From positions 44,421-108,420 of the forward strand of contig NZ_AUCP01000014.1 of the NCBI RefSeq assembly GCF_000429825.1: a stretch of 64,000 bases of DNA. The letters run 5' to 3'. The translations under genes and the position numbers were made by a program. Positions 49,822 through 58,375 of this stretch are shown here, piece after piece. The notes under the pieces were generated by a model. That model was not told where the DNA came from. It did not search any database and saw nothing but the letters and a program-made list of their open reading frames with translations. This DNA comes from Cohnella thermotolerans DSM 17683. GTDB lineage: Bacteria > Bacillota > Bacilli > Paenibacillales > Paenibacillaceae. Every line of letters starts with the position of its first letter. Position 1 is the first letter of the stretch.

Positions 49822-51435
49822 TTAACAGCGGTAAATGCGGGCTTCGTACGGCTTCAGCAAGAACTCGTCCGCGGCGCCGGCTTCCTCCGGATAGTTGCGG
49901 AGCAGCGTCTCTTGCAGCCGGGACGCGGCGTCCTCCGGCAGCTCGGCGAGGACCTCCTGCTCCGAGATGTTCAGCAGGATGAGCCACCTCTCGCTTCCCA
50001 AAGCGCGATAGAAGGCATAAATTTGCGGGTGGTCTTCCAAGATTGGCTCGTAGCTGCCGTACACCATCACTTCATTTTCCTTCCGCAGCCGAATGAGCTT
50101 CTGGTAGTAATAGAAGACGGAGTCCGGATCGGAAAGCGCCTGCTCGACGTTGATTTCGCGGTAGTTCGGATTGACCTTCAGCCAGGGAACGCCTTCGGTG
50201 AAGCCGGCGTTCGCCGAATCGTTCCACTGCATCGGCGTTCTCGAGTTATCCCGCGACAGGTGGAGGAGGCTCTCGAACGTCGCCTGCGGATCGCGTCCGG
50301 CGGCCACCGCTTCCTTGTACTTGTTGATCATCGCGATGTCGTTGTAGTCGTCGATGGACTCGTAACGCACGCCGGTCATCCCGATCTCTTCGCCCTGGTA
50401 CACGTAAGGCATGCCGGGCAGCGTATGGATCAGCGTCGCGAAGCATTTGGCGGACGGGACGCGGTACTCCTTGTCGTTGCCGTAACGGGTAACGACCCGG
50501 GTGTGATCGTGGTTATTTAGGAACTGCGAGTTCCATCCTTTGCCCCACATGCCGTCGTACCAGCGCTTCTGGATGTCCTTGAACTTTCCCATGTCCCAAT
50601 ACGCGATGTAATCGAGCACCTCGAAATGGAACAGCGTGTTCAGCTCGCCGCGGTCCTCGCCCACGTACAGAACCCCGTCCTCCGGCGTGACGAAGGGGAT
50701 CTCTCCCACGGTGAAGACGTCGTAATGCTGGAGCACCTTGTCGTGCATCTCCCGGAGGTAGTCGTGAATCCCGGGATTGTTGCCCAGATAAGAGATATTG
50801 TCCGGATGCGGAGAGTCAGGGAACCCTTCCTGCTTGGCGAGCAGGTTGATCACGTCCATGCGGAAGCCGTCGATGCCCTTGTCCAGCCAGAAACGCATCA
50901 TGTCGTAAATTTCTTCCCGCACTTTCGGGTTGGCCCAGTTCAGGTCGGGCTGCTCGACGGCGAACGAGTGGAAATAGTACTCCCCCGTGCGCTCGTCATA
51001 CTCCCATGCCGACGGCGTGAAGTAGGAGCGCCAATTGTTCTTGTCCTTGCGCCAAATATAATAATCCCGCTTCGGATTGTCCTTGGACGAACGGGACTCG
51101 ATAAACCACGGGTGCCGGTCCGACGTATGGTTGACGACCAGGTCCATGATCAGCTTCATGCCCCGGGCGTGGACTTCGCGCAGCAGCCGCTCGAAAGTAT
51201 CCATCGTGCCCGCCTTCGGCATCACCGACCGGTAATCGGAGATGTCGTAGCCGTTATCCACGTCCGGAGAGCCGTAGCACGGATTGAGCCAAATGACGTC
51301 GGCGCCGAGATCGCGAATGTAGTCCAGCTTCTGAATGACGCCCTCCAGGTCGCCGTACCCGTCTCCGTCCGTATCGAGAAAGCTGCGCCAATATACCTGG
51401 TATACGACGGCCTCTTTCCACCACTTTTTGTTCAT
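49822..51435 (-). CDS. GH13 oligo-1,6-glucosidase/alpha-glucosidase
   Basis: A 537-residue cytoplasmic glycosidase with no signal peptide. Catalytic residues are D194 (GIDGFRMDVINLLAK), E245 (FTVGEIPF) and D310 with H309 (LNNHDHTR). Valine directly after the nucleophile is typical of enzymes that cleave alpha-1,6 bonds (oligo-1,6-glucosidase), against threonine in maltases. It hydrolyses short isomalto- or panose-type oligosaccharides. It lies at the 3' end of the transporter operon, 16 nt after the debranching-enzyme-like gene, and would degrade the imported sugar. Confidence 0.93.
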   Translation of the reverse strand: MNKKWWKEAVVYQVYWRSFLDTDGDGYGDLEGVIQKLDYIRDLGADVIWLNPCYGSPDVDNGYDISDYRSVMPKAGTMDTFERLLREVHARGMKLIMDLVVNHTSDRHPWFIESRSSKDNPKRDYYIWRKDKNNWRSYFTPSAWEYDERTGEYYFHSFAVEQPDLNWANPKVREEIYDMMRFWLDKGIDGFRMDVINLLAKQEGFPDSPHPDNISYLGNNPGIHDYLREMHDKVLQHYDVFTVGEIPFVTPEDGVLYVGEDRGELNTLFHFEVLDYIAYWDMGKFKDIQKRWYDGMWGKGWNSQFLNNHDHTRVVTRYGNDKEYRVPSAKCFATLIHTLPGMPYVYQGEEIGMTGVRYESIDDYNDIAMINKYKEAVAAGRDPQATFESLLHLSRDNSRTPMQWNDSANAGFTEGVPWLKVNPNYREINVEQALSDPDSVFYYYQKLIRLRKENEVMVYGSYEPILEDHPQIYAFYRALGSERWLILLNISEQEVLAELPEDAASRLQETLLRNYPEEAGAADEFLLKPYEARIYRC

Positions 51436-51451
51436 AGCAGGCTCCGTCCCC

Positions 51452-53551
51452 TCATTCCTTGATGCTTAGTTCGCAACCGGTCGTGTTCTCAAGGATATCG
51501 ACGCGAACATTGCCGCCGGACCCCGCCTCCGTCGCCGGAGTCCGAATCAGCTTCACGCTGAGCCGTCCGCCGCCGACGGACACGCCGCGTACCGTCAACT
51601 CGCCAAAGCCGTCGGGCAAGAACGGGTGCAACGCGATGGTCCGCTCCGGGACGTTCGGAACGATGCCTAGCATCGCCTGCACAAAGACGAAAGGCACGGC
51701 AGACGCCCACGCCTGCGGCGAACAGGTCGTCGGGTACGGAACCGGGACGGCCGACTCGGCAAGCCCGTACCCGCAGAACAGCTCCGGCAAGCGTTGGTAT
51801 TCGAAATGGGCGGAGGCGGCCAGCAAGCCGTTCATGATCCGTCCGGCCTCCTCCTTCATCCCGAGCTTGCCGAGCCCGAGCAAAATCATGCCGTTGTCGT
51901 GCGGCCATACGCTTCCGTTGTGGTAGCTCATCGGGTAGTAACCCGCCGCTTCCGTGCTCATGGTGCGCACGCCGTAGCCGTTGAACATGTCGGCAGACAC
52001 AAGCCGTCTGGCGACGTTCTCCGCACGGTCGCGCGACGGCAGCCCGGACATCAGCAGATGCCCAGGGTTCGAGGCGACGGAGCGCACCTGCCGCTCTTCC
52101 TGATCCAATGCAATCGCGTAGAATCCCTCATCTTCCATCCAGAAGGCGGTCTCGAAGCGGACCCGCAGCGCCTCGGCCTCGCGTTCCAGCCGGTCCGCCA
52201 GCTCCGCGTCCCCAAGCTGCCGGTAGATCGGCGCGAGGCTTCGCTTCGCCTGATAGACGTACCCCTGCACTTCGGACAGCGCGATCGGAGAAGCCGCGTA
52301 TTCGCCGGACTCGTGGACGATGGAGTTCGCCGAGTCTTTCCAGCCCTGGTTCGGGAAGCCCTTCTCGGCCTCCTGCCGGTAGGTCAGGAAGCCGCCTTCC
52401 GAGCCGCCGGCGTTCTCGTCCATCCACTCGAGCGCGCGCAGCACGTTAGGCTTTAGCTCCTCCGCGAGCGCAGCGTCGCCCGTCCAGAGGACGTATTCGC
52501 CTAGGAGCAGCAGGAACAGCGGCGTGGCGTCCACCGAGCCGTAATACGGGCCGAAGGGAGACTGGTTCGTGTTCACGAGCTCGCCGAAGCGGATCTCGTG
52601 CATGATCTTGCCCGGCCGTTCGTCCCGCCAGGCATCGGCTTTCTCGCCCTGGTACGCGGCCAGCGTCCGCAGCGTTCCGCGGGCTTTGCCCGCGTTCAGC
52701 GGCAGCATGAACAACGAAGTGATCAGGCTGTCGCGGCCGAACGGCACCGCGAACCATGGCAATCCCGCTACGGGAACGTCCCCGAAGCCAACGTCCGTCA
52801 TCAGCATGCGCAGATCCTGCACGCCGCGGCGGTACAACTGGTCGAAAGCCGGCACGTCCGAGGCGACTTCGGCCGTCTCCTTGCGCCAGCGGTCGTAAGA
52901 CTGCTCCAGCAGCGCCAGCCCTTCATCGAACGAGCGTGCTTCCGGAACCTTGCCGCCGATCACGGGCGTAATCGTGAAGCAGATCTGTTGCGACTGCTTC
53001 GGCTCCAGCGACACGGCGAAGTGGAAGCAGCCGTCCGCTCCCGCTTTGGCCGCCTCCGGCCAGTCCCAGGCTATGCGGGTCTCCCGCTCGATGCCGTCTT
53101 TGCCGCTGTAGCGGATCGACATTCCCTTGGGGCCGATGTCGCGGCCGACGATGGCTCCGACGTCGCCGGTCCGGTATTTGCGGACGATGAACATATCCTG
53201 GAAATCGGCGTTGAACGCCGCCGCAAAATCGAACCGGACGGAACGCGGAAAGTAATTCGTCAGGGAAACCCGTTCGTACAGGATGCCGCCATAGATGAAC
53301 CGTTCTCGCAGCATCTCGATGGCGCCTTCGTCTTTGCTTGCCTTCATCGACCGGATCGACGCGAAATAGCTCTTACTCCCGTCCGAACCGAGCAGCGAAG
53401 GCTTCTCCCCGTCGATCCGCAGTTCCATCCGGCTGAGATACCGGGTATCCTGCGCGTACAAGCCGTGGCCGGCTTCGTCGTTGCCGGTCACGTCCCCGTG
53501 CAGATCGGTCAGGAAAAACAAATCCCCTTCTTTAATGACGCGGTAATCCAT
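51452..53551 (-). CDS. Amylo-alpha-1,6-glucosidase-like protein (glycogen debranching family)
   Basis: A 699-residue cytoplasmic protein. The N-terminal domain (about 1-200, GDLFFLTDLHGDVTGNDEAG, LYAQDTRYLSRMEL) is the GDE_N_bis type. The C-terminal (alpha/alpha)6 barrel (about 240-640) has WFAVPFGRDSLITSLFMLPL, GYYPMSYHNGSVWPHDNGMI and PYPTTCSPQAWASAVPF. Such proteins occur in sugar-uptake operons and trim alpha-1,6-linked glucose or related residues. It lies between the permeases and the GH13 enzyme, spacing 16-28 nt. Confidence 0.88.
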   Translation of the reverse strand: MDYRVIKEGDLFFLTDLHGDVTGNDEAGHGLYAQDTRYLSRMELRIDGEKPSLLGSDGSKSYFASIRSMKASKDEGAIEMLRERFIYGGILYERVSLTNYFPRSVRFDFAAAFNADFQDMFIVRKYRTGDVGAIVGRDIGPKGMSIRYSGKDGIERETRIAWDWPEAAKAGADGCFHFAVSLEPKQSQQICFTITPVIGGKVPEARSFDEGLALLEQSYDRWRKETAEVASDVPAFDQLYRRGVQDLRMLMTDVGFGDVPVAGLPWFAVPFGRDSLITSLFMLPLNAGKARGTLRTLAAYQGEKADAWRDERPGKIMHEIRFGELVNTNQSPFGPYYGSVDATPLFLLLLGEYVLWTGDAALAEELKPNVLRALEWMDENAGGSEGGFLTYRQEAEKGFPNQGWKDSANSIVHESGEYAASPIALSEVQGYVYQAKRSLAPIYRQLGDAELADRLEREAEALRVRFETAFWMEDEGFYAIALDQEERQVRSVASNPGHLLMSGLPSRDRAENVARRLVSADMFNGYGVRTMSTEAAGYYPMSYHNGSVWPHDNGMILLGLGKLGMKEEAGRIMNGLLAASAHFEYQRLPELFCGYGLAESAVPVPYPTTCSPQAWASAVPFVFVQAMLGIVPNVPERTIALHPFLPDGFGELTVRGVSVGGGRLSVKLIRTPATEAGSGGNVRVDILENTTGCELSIKE

Positions 53552-53579
53552 ATCGGTAACTCCCCATTCCCGTTATTAG

Positions 53580-54413
53580 TCAGCCTTTGACGCCGGAGCT
53601 GGACACGCCCTCGATATATTGCTTCTGGAAAATGAAGAAGAACGCCAGAATCGGCAGCGTGGCGAGCACGACTCCGGCCATGATCAGCGGCGTGTTCTCG
53701 AAGAACATATCCTTGACGCTGTTGAGGCCGACGACGAGCACGTACTTGGACGGATCGCTCGTGAACGTGCTCGGGATCAAATAGCTGTTCCACGTCCCCG
53801 AGAACGCCAGAATCGACATCGTAATGAGGGACGATCTCGCGAGCGGATAGACGATCCGCCAGAACGCCCCCATTTTCGTCAGTCCGTCCAGCCTTGCCGC
53901 CTCGATGAATTCGCCGGGAATGCTGATGAAAAACTGGCGCAGCATGAAAATATACAAGCTCTGGTACAGGAACGGAATCGTCAGCCCCCACACCGAATTC
54001 AGCCAGCCGAGCTTGGCGACGTTCACGTAGACCGGGATCAGGATCATCTGATACGGCACCATCATCGTGGCCACGACGATCCAGTAAATCCACCGTTTTC
54101 CCGCGAAATCCAGCTTCGCCAGCGCAAAGCCGGCCATCGGATTAATGACCAGGTTGCCGGCGATGACGATTCCCGTCATGAGGACGGTATTCCAAAGCCA
54201 CTGGGGCACATTGTAGGCTTCGTTGGTGAAGAACAGGTTGTAGTTGTCGAGCGTCCATTTCGAGGGTCCGACCCAATGATTGACATCCTGCATCGTCACC
54301 AGGGACGAATACAGCGTGTAAAGAAACGGCAGGGCAAATAAAAGCCCAAGGACGATCAGCAGCGCGTAATTGCCGGCGGTCGCCAAGCCCTTATTGGTTT
54401 TCACAGCCCTCAC
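53580..54413 (-). CDS. Carbohydrate ABC transporter permease, MalG/AraQ type
   Basis: A 277-residue CUT1 permease. Membrane span 1 is at about 14-35; the EAA loop reads FIEAARLDGLTKMGAFWRIV followed by YPLARSSLI. The end VEGVSSSGVKG-like tail (IEGVSSSGVKG) is very common in this family. It overlaps the partner permease by ATGA. It transports the sugar recognised by the lipoprotein at 55390. Confidence 0.92.
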   Translation of the reverse strand: MRAVKTNKGLATAGNYALLIVLGLLFALPFLYTLYSSLVTMQDVNHWVGPSKWTLDNYNLFFTNEAYNVPQWLWNTVLMTGIVIAGNLVINPMAGFALAKLDFAGKRWIYWIVVATMMVPYQMILIPVYVNVAKLGWLNSVWGLTIPFLYQSLYIFMLRQFFISIPGEFIEAARLDGLTKMGAFWRIVYPLARSSLITMSILAFSGTWNSYLIPSTFTSDPSKYVLVVGLNSVKDMFFENTPLIMAGVVLATLPILAFFFIFQKQYIEGVSSSGVKG

Positions 54414-55297
54414 CCCTTGTCATCCAGCAGTTTTTTCTGCAGGAACGTAATGATCATGATAATGATGAAGAACAGGACGACCGCAGCGCTGCCGTAGCCG
54501 ATGTTCATGTAGCGGATGCCGTTCTGGTAGAAATACGTGACGACCGTGCTGGTCGCCCCCGCCGGGGAACCGAGCGCGCCGTAGCGGGATATCGCGGCGA
54601 TCTGGTCGTAAATCTGGAAGCCCAGGATGGTCGCGACGGACACGATAAAGAAAGTGATGGGCTTCAGGGACGGCACGGTAATGTAGCGGAATTGCGCCAG
54701 CCGCGAAGCCCCGTCGATTTGCCCCGCTTCGTACAGGTCTCTGGGCACCTCCTGCAGGCCCGACAAATACACGATCATGCTGAAGCCGACTTGCTGGAAA
54801 ATGAACAGAATGACGACGAACAGCAGCGCATAATGCGTATCCGCGAACCAGGTCACGTTGCGGAAGCCGAACAGGCCGAAAAATTCGGTGACGAACGTTC
54901 CTTGCTTGAACAGCATCATGAATACCGTCGTGACGGCGATGGTCGACGTGATGTAAGGAATGAAGAAGAGCGTCCGGAACAAGCCTTTCCCCTTGATCTT
55001 CCGGTTGACGAGAATCGCCATCAGCAGCCCGAGCAGCGTCTGAACCGGTACGGCGATCACGACGATTTCAAGCGAATGCAGGACGGCCCGGTAGAAGGCT
55101 TTGTCTTGCAGGATGGTTACATAATTGTCCAGACCGATGAACTTGGCTGCGTCCAGTTGCGCGAAGTTGGCATCCTGGAAGCTGCGGACAAAAGACTGCA
55201 GGAACGGGTAGAAGAACCACCACGCCCACAGCGCCAGAAACGGCAGGCAAAACAGCCAGCCGACGACAAAGTCGGAATCCCTTGCTTTGCGGAACAT
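54410..55297 (-). CDS. Carbohydrate ABC transporter permease, MalF/LacF type
   Basis: A 295-residue permease with about six membrane segments. Typical are FCLPFLALWAWWFFYPFLQS, KGKGLFRTLFFIPYITSTIA and the EAA loop VPRDLYEAGQIDGASRLAQF. It forms the channel with the MalG-type subunit. A strong stem-loop separates it from the binding-protein gene 92 nt upstream. Confidence 0.92.
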   Translation of the reverse strand: MFRKARDSDFVVGWLFCLPFLALWAWWFFYPFLQSFVRSFQDANFAQLDAAKFIGLDNYVTILQDKAFYRAVLHSLEIVVIAVPVQTLLGLLMAILVNRKIKGKGLFRTLFFIPYITSTIAVTTVFMMLFKQGTFVTEFFGLFGFRNVTWFADTHYALLFVVILFIFQQVGFSMIVYLSGLQEVPRDLYEAGQIDGASRLAQFRYITVPSLKPITFFIVSVATILGFQIYDQIAAISRYGALGSPAGATSTVVTYFYQNGIRYMNIGYGSAAVVLFFIIIMIITFLQKKLLDDKG

Positions 55298-55343
55298 TAT
55301 AACCCTCCTTAAGTTTCGCGGACTGTCGCTTTCGGACAGAACA

Positions 55344-55381
55344 ATCCCGTTCCCGTTTCATGCCGAAACGGAGAACGGGAT
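55344..55381 (-). other. Intercistronic stem-loop between binding-protein and permease genes
   Basis: ATCCCGTTC-c-CGTTTC pairs with GAAACG-ga-GAACGGGAT around a 5-nt loop, 15 paired bases with one internal bulge. No T-run follows on the minus strand. It occupies the same place as the hairpin at 42674 in the other sugar operon. Confidence 0.6.
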
Positions 55382-55389
55382 GGCCTAGC

Positions 55390-56637
55390 TTACTTGAATT
55401 GTTGTTGGACCGCGTCCAGAATCTCTTGCGGCGATTTCTTCAAACCGCCGAGCAGCGTATTCTCCAGCTGCATGACGAGCTCGTCTTTGAACTTCTTCGT
55501 TTCCGCCGGGTAGGCGAAGTCGGTGGCCGTCTTGAGTTCCGGCTCGATCGACTTGAATTCGGGGTTCAGCTCGAAATATTTCGGAGACAGGGAAGCGACT
55601 GCGGTAGGCAAGCCGTTCTCCATCAGCGCCTTTTGGGTGGCGTCGTTGGTCATGTAATAAGCCGCTTGCGCCGCCGCCTTCTTATCCTTCGCGTCCTTCA
55701 GCACGACGTAGCCGTCGGCGATCATCGTGCTGCCTTCCGTTGTTCCCTTCGGAATCGGGATCGCCACGTATTTCAGGTTCGGGGCCGCATCCTTCAGGAA
55801 GCTCTTGTACCAGTAGCCGCCCGTCGTCATCGCGGCTTTGCCGTTGGCGAACACTTCGCCGTCCCAGCCGTAGCCGAGCGATTTCGGAGTGACCGCGACG
55901 CCCGCGTTATACATGTCAAAGATCGTTTGCAGCGCTTTGACGTTCTCCGGCGAGTTGATCGTTTTGCCGTAGCCCCATCCGCCGCCGTAGCTTTTCACGT
56001 AGTTGGTGATGTGGTATGGATCGATGTTGATGACGATGCCTTTGACGTCTTTGGTCGTCAATTTTTTCGCGGCGGCTTTCACTTCGTCCCAGGTGGTCGG
56101 GTACTTGCCGAGCCCCGCGTTCTTCCACATGTCTTCGTTGATCAGGAACATCCCCGGAATGACGCTGTTCGGAATGCCGTACAGCTTGCCGTCCACTTTC
56201 CAGGTGTCGACCGAGCCCGCCGTGTAGCGGTTCAGGTCGATGCCGGCGGATGCGACCAGATCGTCAAGCGGAACGAACATCCCCTTCTGGATGTATTCGT
56301 ACGAGCCTTCGTTCGAGATCTTGATGAAGTCCGGCGCGACGCCTGCGGCGATTTCGCCGGGCAGCGCGTTCCAGAACTGGTCGCTGCTCGGGTATTGCTT
56401 GATCTTGAGCTCGATGTTCGGATATTGCTTCGAGATGTTGTCCGCCGCGGCCTGGTAAATTTTCAGATCCTGCGCAGTGCCCCAGAAGCCCATCGTGACG
56501 GTCGTCTTCGCGCCTGCGCTCCCGGAAGCTTGCGAGCCGCCGGCGTTGTCCTCGTTCTTGCCGCCGCATGCCGCGAGCGCGAACACCAGGCACAGGGCCA
56601 GCAAGAGCAGTGCAGAGTCTTTCATTTTTTTGACCAT
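55390..56637 (-). CDS. Carbohydrate ABC transporter substrate-binding lipoprotein
   Basis: A 415-residue CUT1 receptor. The signal peptide ends in VFALAAC (lipobox Cys at about 24). The mature domain has TTVTMGFWGTAQDLKIYQAA, DFIKISNEGSYEYIQKGMFV and KAAMTTGGYWYKSFLKDAAP. It heads the second sugar operon and follows the YesMN pair on the same strand. Downstream alpha-glucosidases point to an alpha-glucan oligosaccharide such as isomaltooligosaccharide. Confidence 0.92.
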   Translation of the reverse strand: MVKKMKDSALLLLALCLVFALAACGGKNEDNAGGSQASGSAGAKTTVTMGFWGTAQDLKIYQAAADNISKQYPNIELKIKQYPSSDQFWNALPGEIAAGVAPDFIKISNEGSYEYIQKGMFVPLDDLVASAGIDLNRYTAGSVDTWKVDGKLYGIPNSVIPGMFLINEDMWKNAGLGKYPTTWDEVKAAAKKLTTKDVKGIVINIDPYHITNYVKSYGGGWGYGKTINSPENVKALQTIFDMYNAGVAVTPKSLGYGWDGEVFANGKAAMTTGGYWYKSFLKDAAPNLKYVAIPIPKGTTEGSTMIADGYVVLKDAKDKKAAAQAAYYMTNDATQKALMENGLPTAVASLSPKYFELNPEFKSIEPELKTATDFAYPAETKKFKDELVMQLENTLLGGLKKSPQEILDAVQQQFK

Positions 56638-56816
56638 GTCTTGTATCCCCCTCGGATGGAGTCGTCCTCTTGCTTCTCTATCTTACGGATTTGGGGAGTG
56701 ACATAAAATTAATCAAACGGCCTTTCTTTTAACGGGATAAACTTGTCTTACGCCGGGGGCCGCAGCTGCCGAAATCTGATTTAAACGAAATTGACTTTTC
56801 TTTAATGCGATTAATA
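56638..56816. other. Promoter region of the oligosaccharide operon
   Basis: A TAAGAT box lies about 40 bp before the binding-protein ATG on the minus strand with no good -35 at 17 bp, compatible with activation by the adjacent YesN-type regulator. The remaining bases show no gene. Confidence 0.35.
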
Positions 56817-58355
56817 TTATCCAAGTTCCTTGCGGAAATCCGTCGGGGACATTCCCTCGTACTTGTTGAACACGATAGCGAAATGAACCTGGCTGTGGAA
56901 CCCGACAAGCTCGGCGATTTCGTAGATTTTGTACTTGTAGTCCTTCAGCAGTTCCTTCGCCTTGCGGATGCGGACATGGTTGAGGTAGTCGAACAGGCCC
57001 CTGCCCACTTCCTGTTTGAACAGCCGGCTGATGTAGTTGGGGCTGGCATGGAATGTATCGCCGAGCAGCGCCAGCGAAATATCCTCGCGGTAATGCGTCT
57101 CGAGGTATTGCACGATGTTGCGGATGAGCGGGCTGTAGTCCTTGCTCTTGCCGGAGATCCGGGCTTTGAGCATCTCGTTGAACCGGGCGTGATAGTAGCC
57201 GGAGCATTCGGTGAAATCGTCGAGCTCGTCCGCGCCGGCCCGGCTCTCCCCGTAGTCCTCGTCATCCGCCAACATGAACAGCAGCCCTTCGTACACCTTT
57301 TTTACATCGTTTTCCGTCATGCATTCCCGGCTCCGGACGAATTCCTCCCACTCCGCCAGCGATGTGGCGAACTCCTCGTATTTCTCTTCTTTCAGGCCGG
57401 TCTTCATCGCCGCGATTAGAGCTTGGACCTTCGCCTGCATCGATTCATCGTCGAGATTCCGGCTTCGGTAATAAAACAAGGGCTCGTTGGGGTGGTAAAA
57501 TTTCAACTCGAGTGCCTGCCGGGCCTGGTCCACGGCCTGACGAAGACTCGAGAAAGCGTGGCAAGGCTCGCTGATTCCGAACACCGTATCGATATTGACG
57601 TAACGCTTCAGAGAGCTGTGCACCAAATAGACGAGATCGTTCACGCGCGCGAACGCGGCTTGGACGCTCTTGGATTCGGCGTGGGAGGCGAGGATGGCGA
57701 ACAGGTTGTCCTGCAGGCGAACGTATTCCGTCTCCGGCTCTTTGGACAGCAGCTCGCCGAGCAGGTTCAGGATCGTGCCCTGCAGAAAAGCGGCGCTTTC
57801 GCCCGAGTAGCGTTTGAGCGTATGGGCATATTTTTTGACAGAAAAGACGACCGCGTACAGGTTGTTCTCCGTGAGACGAGTGCTTGAAGCGTTCTCCGTG
57901 CGGCCTCCGATCAAGTCGCGAAGAATCGTTTCCCGGTTCAGGGCGGCTGTGCCGGAGGCTCCAGTGTCTGCCGTCCGCCCTTCTTCGATTTGGTTTTTTA
58001 TCTTCCGCAGCACGTCGACGATTTCCAGCACGTCCATGCTCGGCTTGTGGAAATAATCCGCCGCGCCGAGCTTCATCGCTTTTTTCACGTGGACGAAATC
58101 GTCGAAGCTGCTCAAGATGACGACTTTCGCTGTCATGCCTCTCTGCCGCATCTCCGTCAGCACGTCGATTCCGTCTTTTTGGGGCATTTTAATGTCGAGC
58201 AGCAGCACGTCCGGCTTCAGCTGCTCCAGCAGCCGCAGCGTCTCCTCGCCGTCCGCCGCTTCCCCGACGATCTCCATGCCGGCTTGCTTCCAGTCATAAG
58301 AGGACTTGATGCCGATTCGCACCAGCGGTTCGTCGTCCGCGATCAAAATTTTCAT
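56817..58355 (-). CDS. YesN-type response regulator with AraC DNA-binding domain
   Basis: A 512-residue regulator. The receiver has D54 in LLLDIKMPQKDG and ILSSFDDFVHVKKAMKLGAA. The C-terminal AraC pair of helix-turn-helices (about 410-510) has YLETHYREDISLALLGDTFH, ASPNYISRLFKQEVGRGLFD and AELVGFHSQVHFAIVFNKYE. It lies 20 nt after its kinase and directly ahead of the binding-protein gene, which it probably activates. Confidence 0.93.
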   Translation of the reverse strand: MKILIADDEPLVRIGIKSSYDWKQAGMEIVGEAADGEETLRLLEQLKPDVLLLDIKMPQKDGIDVLTEMRQRGMTAKVVILSSFDDFVHVKKAMKLGAADYFHKPSMDVLEIVDVLRKIKNQIEEGRTADTGASGTAALNRETILRDLIGGRTENASSTRLTENNLYAVVFSVKKYAHTLKRYSGESAAFLQGTILNLLGELLSKEPETEYVRLQDNLFAILASHAESKSVQAAFARVNDLVYLVHSSLKRYVNIDTVFGISEPCHAFSSLRQAVDQARQALELKFYHPNEPLFYYRSRNLDDESMQAKVQALIAAMKTGLKEEKYEEFATSLAEWEEFVRSRECMTENDVKKVYEGLLFMLADDEDYGESRAGADELDDFTECSGYYHARFNEMLKARISGKSKDYSPLIRNIVQYLETHYREDISLALLGDTFHASPNYISRLFKQEVGRGLFDYLNHVRIRKAKELLKDYKYKIYEIAELVGFHSQVHFAIVFNKYEGMSPTDFRKELG

Positions 58356-58375
58356 CGTTGTTCACCTGATTCCTG

